58,321 nucleotides of DNA from Hyphomicrobiales bacterium (GTDB lineage Bacteria; Pseudomonadota; Alphaproteobacteria; Rhizobiales; Rhizobiaceae). The stretch is taken from contig UBTY01000039.1 of the NCBI GenBank assembly GCA_900468535.1, positions 1 through 58,321 of the forward strand. The letters run 5' to 3'. A model generated the notes under the pieces. It ran no database searches and was not told the DNA's origin. It saw nothing but the letters and a program-made list of their open reading frames with translations. This document shows, one piece after another, positions 41,381-49,428 of this stretch. Every line of letters begins with the position of its first letter. The stretch's first letter is position 1. Made by a program: the position numbers and the translations under genes.

Positions 41381-42400
41381 ATGAACAAGATGCCGCATAA
41401 GAAACGCTCTATCGTCTTTTTCATGGTTCCCCAGTTTACCATGCTGCCCTTCTCCGCGGCGATCGATACGCTGCGGATTGCAAATCGCATGCTGGGTTAC
41501 CAGGCCTACACATGGCGTCTGACCTCCGTCGATGGCGAAAAGGTCTATTCCTCCTGCGGCATCGGCGTGGAAGCAAATACGTCACTTGCTGACGAACGTC
41601 GCAATCTGGGTGGCGAGAACCGTCCGAGCATGGTGCTCGTCTGTTCCGGCATCGACGTTGAGGAATTCAACAACAAATCCGTCAATGCGTGGCTGCGTGA
41701 ATCCTACAATCGCGGCGTCGCGGTCGGTAGTCTCTGTACGGGCGCACATGTGCTTGCCCAGGCAGGTCTCCTGAACGGCAAGCGCTGTGCGATCCACTGG
41801 GAAAACCTCCCAGGCTTCTCCGAGGCTTTCCCGCAGGCGGAAGTCTATGCCGATCTCTACGAGGTCGACAGCAACCTCTACACCTGTGCCGGTGGCACGG
41901 CCTCGCTCGACATGATGCTGAACCTGATCGGCCAGGACTTCGGAGAAACGCTCGTCAATCGCGTCTGCGAGCAGCATCTGACCGACCGCGTCCGCAGCCC
42001 GCACGATCGCCAGCGCCTGCCGCTGCGCGCTCGCCTCGGCGTCCAGAACGGCAAGGTGCTCTCCATCATCGAACTGATGGAAGGCAATCTCGCCGAGCCC
42101 CTGTCGCTGCTTGAAATCGCCGATGGTGCAGGCCTGTCGCGGCGCCAGATCGAGCGTCTGTTCCGCCAGGAAATGGGTCGTTCCCCTGCCCGCTACTACC
42201 TCGAAATCCGCCTTGACCGTGCGCGCCACCTGCTCGTGCAGTCGTCGATGCCGGTGGTGGAAGTCGCCGTGGCCTGCGGCTTCGTGTCAGCCTCGCACTT
42301 CTCGAAGTGTTATCGCGAACTCTACCAGCGCTCGCCGCAGCAAGAGCGCGCCGAGCGCAAGATGACGATGGCGACGGCTCGCCAGGCGATCGCGGCCTGA
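41381..42400 (+). CDS. GlxA-family transcriptional regulator (DJ-1/PfpI + AraC HTH)
   Basis: A 339-residue regulator. Residues about 8-190 form a class I amidotransferase-like (DJ-1/PfpI) domain with GSLCTGAHVLAQAGLL at the nucleophile-elbow position. Residues about 225-325 carry two AraC helix-turn-helix motifs (LSLLEIADGAGLSRRQIERL and VVEVAVACGFVSASHFSKCY). Relatives control quaternary-amine and amino-acid catabolism genes; the glycine-betaine-type binding protein at 26160 is a possible but distant target. No strong ribosome-binding site is seen; codon 4 is another ATG. Confidence 0.88.
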   Translation: MNKMPHKKRSIVFFMVPQFTMLPFSAAIDTLRIANRMLGYQAYTWRLTSVDGEKVYSSCGIGVEANTSLADERRNLGGENRPSMVLVCSGIDVEEFNNKSVNAWLRESYNRGVAVGSLCTGAHVLAQAGLLNGKRCAIHWENLPGFSEAFPQAEVYADLYEVDSNLYTCAGGTASLDMMLNLIGQDFGETLVNRVCEQHLTDRVRSPHDRQRLPLRARLGVQNGKVLSIIELMEGNLAEPLSLLEIADGAGLSRRQIERLFRQEMGRSPARYYLEIRLDRARHLLVQSSMPVVEVAVACGFVSASHFSKCYRELYQRSPQQERAERKMTMATARQAIAA

Positions 42401-42424
42401 TTTGAGATACAAAAGGCGGAGCGG

Positions 42425-43756
42425 CTACTGCGCCGCTTCGCCTGTCAGCTTCACATCCGAGAAGACCAGATTTCGCCCCTTGTGCTTCGCCATGTAGAGA
42501 AACTGGTCGGCAGCATTCAGATAATTGTCGAACGTCTCATAGTCGGAAATCTCGGCGACGCCGATCGATACCGTTACCGACAGATCTTCGTCATCGGCCG
42601 TAACCTTCAGGCGCGAAATATCGGACCGTATCTCGTCGCACAGCTTGGTCGCCGCGCTGGAATCCAGCATCGGAAAGAGAATGGCGAACTCTTCGCCGCC
42701 GAGACGCGACAGCAGATTGTCGCTTCCCTCGAATATCGTGGCGAGACGTCGCGCCACCGCCGTCAGGACCTTGTCGCCGATCTCGTGGCCATAGGTGTCG
42801 TTCAGCCGCTTGAAGTGATCGATATCCATGATCGCGACCGAACTCACCGCCTTCTGCCGCAGACAATCGGTGACGATCTTCGGCCCGAGCTCGTAGAAAT
42901 ATCGCCTGTTATAAAGACCCGTAAGGTAGTCGCAGGCCGCCGCCGCGCGCAGCTGCTTGAGCTGCGTCAAGGTTTCGACGTTGTTGGCAACCCGGCACTG
43001 GAGCTCCTCGGCCACGAAGGGCCGGTAGATGAAATCCGATGCCCCTGCCTTCAGGAAACACGCCGAGAGCATCGGGTCATCAGAGGATGATACTCCGATG
43101 ATCCGCAGCCGATCGGAACCAAAGCGGCGCCGGATCTTGCGCGTAAGCTCATAGCCGGTCATGTCGGGCATATGGTGATCAGTTATGACAAGCTCGATGT
43201 CGCCATAGGTCTGTAGCGCCGCCAACGCTTCCTCGCCGCTGCTCGCTTCGACGACCATGTACTGCTGTGACTGCAGCAGGCTCGTCAGTGTCTCACGGGC
43301 AGACCTGACATCATCGACGACGAGGACGCGCATTTTCCTGTTCGCCAGGGCGCGCCGCACGGCAGCAACAATATTGTCCAGCGCAAACTCGCCATCCTTG
43401 ACCACATAGTCCACGACCCTGCGTTCCATGATCTTGCTGCGGGTCTTGAGATCGAAGGTACCGGTGAAGACGATTGTCGGGACGCCATGCGCGATCGCGC
43501 AATCCAGTGCCTCGCCGTAGGGCGAGTCAGGCAGGTTCAGATCAAGTACCGCCATGATGAAACCGTGATGGTCATGGGCGATAGCATCGCTCATGCTCTT
43601 CAAGGTCGAGCAGACTTTGACGTTGAGACCCAACTCTGCGTGGAAGCGATGGGCGAGAACTGTCGCAAACATGCGAGAATCCTCAACCAAGAGTATCGTA
43701 GGCGCACCGAAACGTGGCCCCGCGCCTCCCCGATCGCTCTCCGATTGAAACGTCAT
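42425..43756 (-). CDS. PleD-like response regulator: REC-REC-GGDEF diguanylate cyclase
   Basis: A 443-residue protein with two receivers and a cyclase. REC1 (about 20-135) has VEDSRMFATVLAHR and acceptor Asp in AVLDLNLPDSPYG. REC2 (about 140-255) has LVVDDVRSARETL and acceptor Asp in VITDHHMPDMTGYEL. The GGDEF domain (about 275-440) keeps DYLTGLYNRRYF, IMDIDHFKRLNDTYGHEIGD and the active LGGEEFAIL motif. It should make cyclic-di-GMP on phosphorylation. Start 43756 is preferred; the frame is open to 43813. Its receivers are clearly related to those of the neighbouring 43995-44825 protein. Confidence 0.92.
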   Translation of the reverse strand: MTFQSESDRGGAGPRFGAPTILLVEDSRMFATVLAHRFHAELGLNVKVCSTLKSMSDAIAHDHHGFIMAVLDLNLPDSPYGEALDCAIAHGVPTIVFTGTFDLKTRSKIMERRVVDYVVKDGEFALDNIVAAVRRALANRKMRVLVVDDVRSARETLTSLLQSQQYMVVEASSGEEALAALQTYGDIELVITDHHMPDMTGYELTRKIRRRFGSDRLRIIGVSSSDDPMLSACFLKAGASDFIYRPFVAEELQCRVANNVETLTQLKQLRAAAACDYLTGLYNRRYFYELGPKIVTDCLRQKAVSSVAIMDIDHFKRLNDTYGHEIGDKVLTAVARRLATIFEGSDNLLSRLGGEEFAILFPMLDSSAATKLCDEIRSDISRLKVTADDEDLSVTVSIGVAEISDYETFDNYLNAADQFLYMAKHKGRNLVFSDVKLTGEAAQ

Positions 43757-43931
43757 CCAATCCCGCCCCGTGCTTGGTTCGCACCCGAATCGGGAAAAAC
43801 GACCAGCTTTCATAGACGATAACTTACAGGTGCCCTTAGGTGAAGCGGCTGGACCGTTGCATTACTTACAATTGTAGAAATCTCGATGCGCCGGCACGGT
43901 GTTGCACAGTCATATGCCGTATATCGCAATG

Positions 43932-43964
43932 AAAAAGCCGCCTGCCCGTGCGGACAAGCGGCTT
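43932..43964 (-). terminator. Intrinsic terminator after the double-receiver gene
   Basis: On the minus strand AAGCCGC (43964-43958) pairs with GCGGCTT (43941-43935), and the T-run TTTTT ends at 43932. It lies 31 nt past the stop of the 43995 gene and separates it from the PleD-like gene. Confidence 0.75.
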
Positions 43965-43994
43965 CTATGTTGGTTTTAGGAAGAAATTGGCGGG

Positions 43995-44825
43995 TTACGC
44001 GACCGCGCGCTGCTTGTGCATCTGCTGGATCTGCAGAAGAGTATCCAGGTTTTGATTGATGCGGCAGTAGAATTCCTCATCGATGAACGGACGCAACATG
44101 AAGTCGTTGCCACCAGCCTTGAGGAACCGCGCCGACAACAGCCGGTTGGACGAGGACGAGACGCCGATGATGCGCAACTCATGCGAGCCGATGCTGGCGC
44201 GAATGCGCCGCGTCAGTTCGAAGCCGTCGATATCAGGCATGTTGTAGTCGGTGACCATCAGGCCGATGTCGCGATTGGCCTTCAGCGTCTCAAGCGCCTT
44301 GGCGCCGTTTTCCGCCGTGCTGACCCGGAAATTGTAGCGCTTGAGGCGGCTCGACAGCAACGCACGCGCCGTCGGGCTGTCATCAACGATCAGAACGTGA
44401 TGGCGGTGGTTCGTGAGGAAGCGGCAGATCGCTTCAGCGAGCATATCGACGGCAAAGACGTTGTCCTTGAGGATATAATCGACAATATCCTTCGCCATCA
44501 GCTTGTCGCGCATGCCTTCCTGGAAGGTACCGGTAAAGACGATGGTCGGGATGCTCAGGTCCACGAGATATTCAAGCGCCTCGCCATTCTCGGCGCCCGG
44601 CAGGTTGATGTTCGAAACCGCAAGCGTGATCGGTTGGGATGACTTGTCGTAGCAGAGCTGCAGCTCCTCGAAATCCCTGCAGATCTCTACGTCGATATTG
44701 AAGAGTTCCTTCAATCGCTTGCTGACCATCGACGTGAAAACGTTCGAATCTTCAGCAAGGACAATGCGTGCATCGGCAAACATGCTGGCGGAGTACTGCA
44801 TGCCCGAAATTCCCAGAAACGCCAT
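43995..44825 (-). CDS. Double-receiver response regulator with degenerate first receiver
   Basis: A 276-residue protein with only two receiver domains. REC1 (about 15-130) has LAEDSNVFTSMVSKRL but reads AVSNINLPGAENGEALE where the neighbour has AVLDLNLP, so the phosphoacceptor Asp is Asn. REC2 (about 137-255) is intact (LIVDDSPTARALL; VTDYNMPDIDGFELTRRI). It has no output domain, so it probably acts by binding a partner, perhaps the neighbouring PleD-like cyclase. Start 44825 (ATG) with AAAGG 7 nt upstream is better than the in-frame TTG at 44831. A terminator follows. Confidence 0.88.
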   Translation of the reverse strand: MAFLGISGMQYSASMFADARIVLAEDSNVFTSMVSKRLKELFNIDVEICRDFEELQLCYDKSSQPITLAVSNINLPGAENGEALEYLVDLSIPTIVFTGTFQEGMRDKLMAKDIVDYILKDNVFAVDMLAEAICRFLTNHRHHVLIVDDSPTARALLSSRLKRYNFRVSTAENGAKALETLKANRDIGLMVTDYNMPDIDGFELTRRIRASIGSHELRIIGVSSSSNRLLSARFLKAGGNDFMLRPFIDEEFYCRINQNLDTLLQIQQMHKQRAVA

Positions 44826-44999
44826 TTCCAAACCTTTTAATGAAACTCCTGTCCCGTCCCAAATCGGTATCGTAGCCGGCTTGAATAAGTATTAATTGAT
44901 GCTCGCAGAACGCGCGACAAAACAGCGGCGACAAGGGCCGCCGCAGGTTTCCTCAAAACATGCTTAAAATACTATGCTATCCGAAAAGCCGGGCAGCCA

Positions 45000-47546
45000 T
45001 CAGCTCTTGGCGTTGCCATCGGCTGTCTTGCTCCGCAACCGGCGAACACGACCGTCGTCCTCGCCGATCTCCGCTTCCGGCTCCTGCTTCTCGATATCGG
45101 CAGCATCCGGCTCCGCGCCTGTAACATTGGGCGGGCGGTGGAACACGACGTCGCTCTGCGGCAGCGGGATTTCGATCCCCTCGGCACGAAAGCGCTTCAA
45201 GATCGCGATGCGCAGATCATTGCGCACTTTCATACCGTCGCCCATGTCGGCGAGCATGAAGCGCAGTTCGAAATCGAGCGAATACGGCCCGAAGCGCAGG
45301 AATTCGACATGCGGCTCGGGATTGCGCAAGACCAGCGGCACCGCATTCACGAGTTCCAGCAGGATATCCATCACCGCTTGCGGATCCGAATGATAACTCA
45401 CGGAGACCGGAATCTCCGAGCGCCCCATCCTGTTGCGATGCGTCCAGTTGCCGACCTGCGCGTTGATGAGTTCCGAGTTCGGAACGATGATCGACTGCTT
45501 GCGGAAGGTCTCAATCTCGGTCGCACGCACGGAGATGCGCTTCACGATACCTTCCGCGGTGCCTGATACGACATGGTCGCCAACCTTGAACGGCCGCTCG
45601 ACCAGAAGAATGAGACCGGAAACGAAATTCGAGACGATGTTCTGCAGGCCGAAACCGATACCGACCGACAGTGCCGACGCGAAGAGCGCAAAGCTTGAAA
45701 GGTCGATGCCGGCAGCCGACACGCCGATCAAGGCGGCAATACCGACGCCAAGATAGCCGATACCCGTCTTGACCGAGTTGCGCACACCGAGGTCGACATG
45801 GCTTCGCGCCATGACATTGCCATCGAGCCAGCGCTGCACCCAGCGCGTCATCAGATAGCCGAAAGCGAACAGCACGATGCCGGTCACGATACCAAGCAAG
45901 GAAATCGTGATCCCGCCAAGCCGCACTTCGGTAAACAGCCGGTAGGTAATCAGCACGAGATCCTGAACGTGGAAGCCCCACAGCAGCAGGATCAGCGGAA
46001 TTCCGGTCGCCAGAGCGACGCCGTAGATCAGGAAGCCGACAAGAAGCCCAACCTGATCGACGGCAACCGGTCCAAGCTTGAAGCGCCGCGCCAGGTAGCG
46101 CCCCGGTGTGGTGTCTCCGAATGTCTCCGTCCGCGAGATCGCCTTGCCGGATAGCAGGCCGATATAGGTCGTAACCCCGACCGCTCCGGTGACGATCAGC
46201 TGCGACGCCACGAAGCGCGCCAGGCCCACATAACCGGTCAACGCCGCGATGATCAACCCGCCGCCGAGTACGCGCAGAATGATCGCCATCCCACGCGGCC
46301 AATGGCGTCCCGGCGCATCGGGGTCGCCGTCCCGCGCCAGCATCGGCCGGCCGAACGACGCCGCGATCAGGATCAATCCGATAATCAGCGCAGCCACGAG
46401 GCTTCTAACGACCGTCAGCACCAGCGGAGAGCCCATCGCCTCGCTGATGCTGCCCAGGAAGTAATCAAGGGCATGGACGACGGCCATGGCGAGCAGACAT
46501 GCGCCGAGCGAACTTGCGCCACGATTCGACAGCTTGACCAGGCGCCAGTGCGGCTCGGCCGGCGCGAACACCGCATTCGTGAAGCGGCGAACGAAATAGA
46601 CGAGACCGATCGAGGCAAAGAGCGAAGCGATGACGGGCGCGATATCCGGCCGCAGCACGTTGAAACTGTTGAGGAAGAAATAGGACGATACCAGCAGCGC
46701 CGCGAGCGAGAAGCTTCTGATCAGCGTCGACCAGAATGCGATGGACAGACGGCTGATATAGGACGGCTGCTCGTTGGTCTCCTTGCGCTGGAGATAGTGG
46801 CCGAAAACCCGATAGCCCCCGGACAGGAGGATGAGCGCCGTCGCCAGCGACATGAAGATCGCGGCAAGAAAGGCCATGCTCTTGAATTTCAAAACAAAGC
46901 CGAGCCAGCTCGTCAGAGCCTGCGAAAACGCCGTCCATTCCTGCGTGAACGCGCTTGCGGCATCTTCGAGAACTGATGCGGAAATATCCGTGCGACGCAG
47001 CAGCGTGTCGGCAAAAAGCGTCCTGCGAATCTGAACGACCTCGTTCATCAGCTTGCCGATTGCTGCCGTCAGATTATCGGCATCGCCGGTGATTGCATTG
47101 ATCTGTGCCCGTTCCGCGGTTAGAGCATTGCGCTCCGTCGTGACGATCTCAGCCTCAGCTGGCTGACCTTCCTTGGGAGGCTCGCCGAGCTCGGCGAGAC
47201 GTGCCTTGATCTGATCCAGCCTCGGACCGAAACCGCCCGCGATCGCGACGACCGAACGGTTGAGCTGATCCGCCTTGCCGGCACTCGCAACAAGCGCGTC
47301 ATCATCGTCGGACGCCTGCTTTACGGCGCTCTGCAACGAAGCGAGATCGGCCTTGGCCTTCTCCAGGTCCTTTGCCGCCTGCTCTACCGCCGTGCTCGCA
47401 AGCTTGCCCGCCTCAACCGGCTGCTGTTGCTGGGCCTGAGACGGCGCAGGTTGCGGCTGTAGCGTCTGCGCATGGATAAGGCCCGCGCCGGCCGCAGCCA
47501 CGGCGAGAAAGAAAAAGCTCCGAACGAGAATGTTTGTCAGCCGCAA
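45000..47546 (-). CDS. MscS-family mechanosensitive channel, long form with periplasmic N-terminus
   Basis: An 848-residue inner-membrane protein. A signal peptide (near the start to AQTLQ) leads to a periplasmic coiled-coil region (about 40-200; KDLEKAKADLASLQSAVKQA). About ten membrane segments follow, then the MscS pore and cytosolic domain (about 620-800: GIGFGLQNIVSNFVSGLILL, VERPFKVGDHVVSG, IIVPNSELIN). The tail is acidic and charged. It should release solutes on osmotic downshock. The start is TTG at 47546 with GGCGGGGA upstream. It is 80 bp after the exporter gene on the same strand. Confidence 0.88.
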   Translation of the reverse strand: MRLTNILVRSFFFLAVAAAGAGLIHAQTLQPQPAPSQAQQQQPVEAGKLASTAVEQAAKDLEKAKADLASLQSAVKQASDDDDALVASAGKADQLNRSVVAIAGGFGPRLDQIKARLAELGEPPKEGQPAEAEIVTTERNALTAERAQINAITGDADNLTAAIGKLMNEVVQIRRTLFADTLLRRTDISASVLEDAASAFTQEWTAFSQALTSWLGFVLKFKSMAFLAAIFMSLATALILLSGGYRVFGHYLQRKETNEQPSYISRLSIAFWSTLIRSFSLAALLVSSYFFLNSFNVLRPDIAPVIASLFASIGLVYFVRRFTNAVFAPAEPHWRLVKLSNRGASSLGACLLAMAVVHALDYFLGSISEAMGSPLVLTVVRSLVAALIIGLILIAASFGRPMLARDGDPDAPGRHWPRGMAIILRVLGGGLIIAALTGYVGLARFVASQLIVTGAVGVTTYIGLLSGKAISRTETFGDTTPGRYLARRFKLGPVAVDQVGLLVGFLIYGVALATGIPLILLLWGFHVQDLVLITYRLFTEVRLGGITISLLGIVTGIVLFAFGYLMTRWVQRWLDGNVMARSHVDLGVRNSVKTGIGYLGVGIAALIGVSAAGIDLSSFALFASALSVGIGFGLQNIVSNFVSGLILLVERPFKVGDHVVSGTAEGIVKRISVRATEIETFRKQSIIVPNSELINAQVGNWTHRNRMGRSEIPVSVSYHSDPQAVMDILLELVNAVPLVLRNPEPHVEFLRFGPYSLDFELRFMLADMGDGMKVRNDLRIAILKRFRAEGIEIPLPQSDVVFHRPPNVTGAEPDAADIEKQEPEAEIGEDDGRVRRLRSKTADGNAKS

Positions 47547-47626
47547 AATGTCCCCGCCTGGGTCTGTTTTTCAGAGTGAGCGCCTGCTTTTCATAGGAGA
47601 AAGGCGACAGAAAGGCGAACCGGGCC

Positions 47627-49063
47627 TTAACCGCGCTTATGGCCTGAAACCTCCGCCCCTGCATCACGCGCCAATTGTAAAAATCGGAAAGAAGAAAGGA
47701 TCCCGATCGCCCCGATCACGGCGAAGGCCAGCCGGAAATCCATGAGACCGGGACCATCCAGACCACGAAGCGAAACCGAAACATTGAGTACAGCGGCAGC
47801 GATTGCAACACCCAGCAGCATGGAGACCTGCTGAAGCATGCTCGACAGCGTCGAGGCTGAACTGCGCTGCGCTGGATTGATGTCGGCGAAAGCAAGCGTA
47901 TTCAGTGCCGTGAATTCCATCGACCGCGAGAGACCGGCGACAAGCAGCAAGGCATAGGTCACCGTACGCGATGTCTCGGGCGTCAGGAAACCACAACCAA
48001 GGATCGACAACGCCGCGATCATGCCGTTGAAAAACAGCACCGTGCGAAAACCGAGCTTGGCCAGCAGAGGCGTCGTGACCGCCTTCATGCCGAGATTGCC
48101 GAGGAAGTAGACGAGCAGATACGCGCCGGCTTCGATCGAGCTCAAGCCGAAGCCAAGCTGGAAGAGAAGCGGCAGCAGAAACGGTGTCGCATTGATCGCG
48201 ACACGGCTCGCGGTACCCGCTGACAATGTGGAGATCGCATAGGTGTGGACCTTGAACGCCGAGAGATCTAGCAACGGATTGGCCACTCTCAGGAAATGTC
48301 GGGTCGCCATCACGGAGAGAATGATCCCAGCGACCAGCATCAGGGCAATGGGCGCGAGGCCGCCGTCCCATTTCACCGAAAGCTCCAGGGCGGCGAGAAG
48401 CAACGTCAATCCCGCGGCACTCAGGACGAACCCGCGGACATCGAGCCTTCCGGCGTTCTCTTCCCTTTGCTCGGGAACGAAACGCCACACCAGCGCCATT
48501 CCCAGAATGCCGATCGGCAGGTTGATCAGGAAATTCCAGTGCCAGCTGGCATAGGTCGTGATGAAGCTTCCAAGCAGCGGGCCGACGACCGGGGCAGTCA
48601 GAGCCGGCCAGGTGATGAGTGCGATCGCCTGCACCAACTCGGATTTGCGTGCGTTCTTGAGAACGATGATGCGCCCGATCGGCGTCATCAAGGCGCTCCC
48701 GGCGCCTTGAACGGCGCGCGCAACGACGAACTCGGTCAGGCCGTGCGAAAGGCCGCAAAACAGCGACGCCAATGTGAACACGGCGATCGACGCCATGAAG
48801 ACGCGGCGTGCGCCGTAGCGATCGCCAATCCATCCTGATAGCGGGATGAACGCCGCCATGGTCAACATGTAGACGGTAATGCCGATACTCATCGATACCG
48901 GCTGCACGCCAAAGCTCGCGGCCATCTGCGGCAGCGATGTCGTGACGATCGTTCCGTCCAGGATCTGCATGAAGAAGGAAACGGCGACGACGAGCGCCAC
49001 TATCTTCGCCCGACGCGCCGCCTGCGCATCGTCTGTCTTATCGATCGTCTCAACCGCGGTCAT
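47627..49063 (-). CDS. DHA2-type MFS drug exporter (EmrB/QacA-like)
   Basis: A 478-residue protein with 14 predicted membrane segments. DHA2 markers are FMQILDGTIVTTSLPQMAAS at the first segment, SGWIGDRYGARRVF (motif A), VQGAGSALMTPIGRIIV and TAPVVGPLLGSFI (motif C). It should extrude lipophilic toxic compounds by proton antiport. Start 49063 gives the usual N-terminus (MTAVETIDKTDDAQAARRAK); the open frame to 49294 adds non-homologous basic residues. No strong ribosome-binding site precedes it. It is divergent from the phosphoketolase gene. Confidence 0.87.
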   Translation of the reverse strand: MTAVETIDKTDDAQAARRAKIVALVVAVSFFMQILDGTIVTTSLPQMAASFGVQPVSMSIGITVYMLTMAAFIPLSGWIGDRYGARRVFMASIAVFTLASLFCGLSHGLTEFVVARAVQGAGSALMTPIGRIIVLKNARKSELVQAIALITWPALTAPVVGPLLGSFITTYASWHWNFLINLPIGILGMALVWRFVPEQREENAGRLDVRGFVLSAAGLTLLLAALELSVKWDGGLAPIALMLVAGIILSVMATRHFLRVANPLLDLSAFKVHTYAISTLSAGTASRVAINATPFLLPLLFQLGFGLSSIEAGAYLLVYFLGNLGMKAVTTPLLAKLGFRTVLFFNGMIAALSILGCGFLTPETSRTVTYALLLVAGLSRSMEFTALNTLAFADINPAQRSSASTLSSMLQQVSMLLGVAIAAAVLNVSVSLRGLDGPGLMDFRLAFAVIGAIGILSSFRFLQLARDAGAEVSGHKRG

Positions 49064-49428
49064 GAAACTGCCAACGAGGAATGCGAGAAATTCGAAGCCG
49101 GCGAAGCGGGAGATTGCCTCCGAGCCGACCAGCCGTAGATAGAGCGATAATCGCAGGCAGGAAAGACAAAAACGCTTGAGCCGCGTCCGAACGGCTTCAA
49201 AAAACGCGTCATGCGCGAAATTGTGACACGGAACAATTTGACAGCGATTGGCGATGCCGCCAACCTGCCGACGCTGGCACCACGAGGAACCCAAGGGAGC
49301 ATCCGCAACACCGCGAGGACCAAGCCAGGCCGCACCGATATTTCGCTCCGATCAACCTTGCGGCCGAGGATCGAAGAGCCACCCGAGCTTCCACCGAGAT
49401 TGTTTATTGCGAGACAAGGAGAATTACC
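49064..49428. other. 365-bp divergent spacer, exporter / phosphoketolase
   Basis: No gene is supported. It contains AAATTGT-N8-ACAATTT (49218-49239), a perfect inverted repeat of operator size, midway between the two divergent genes. The region just before 49429 carries AAGGAG for the phosphoketolase. Confidence 0.5.
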
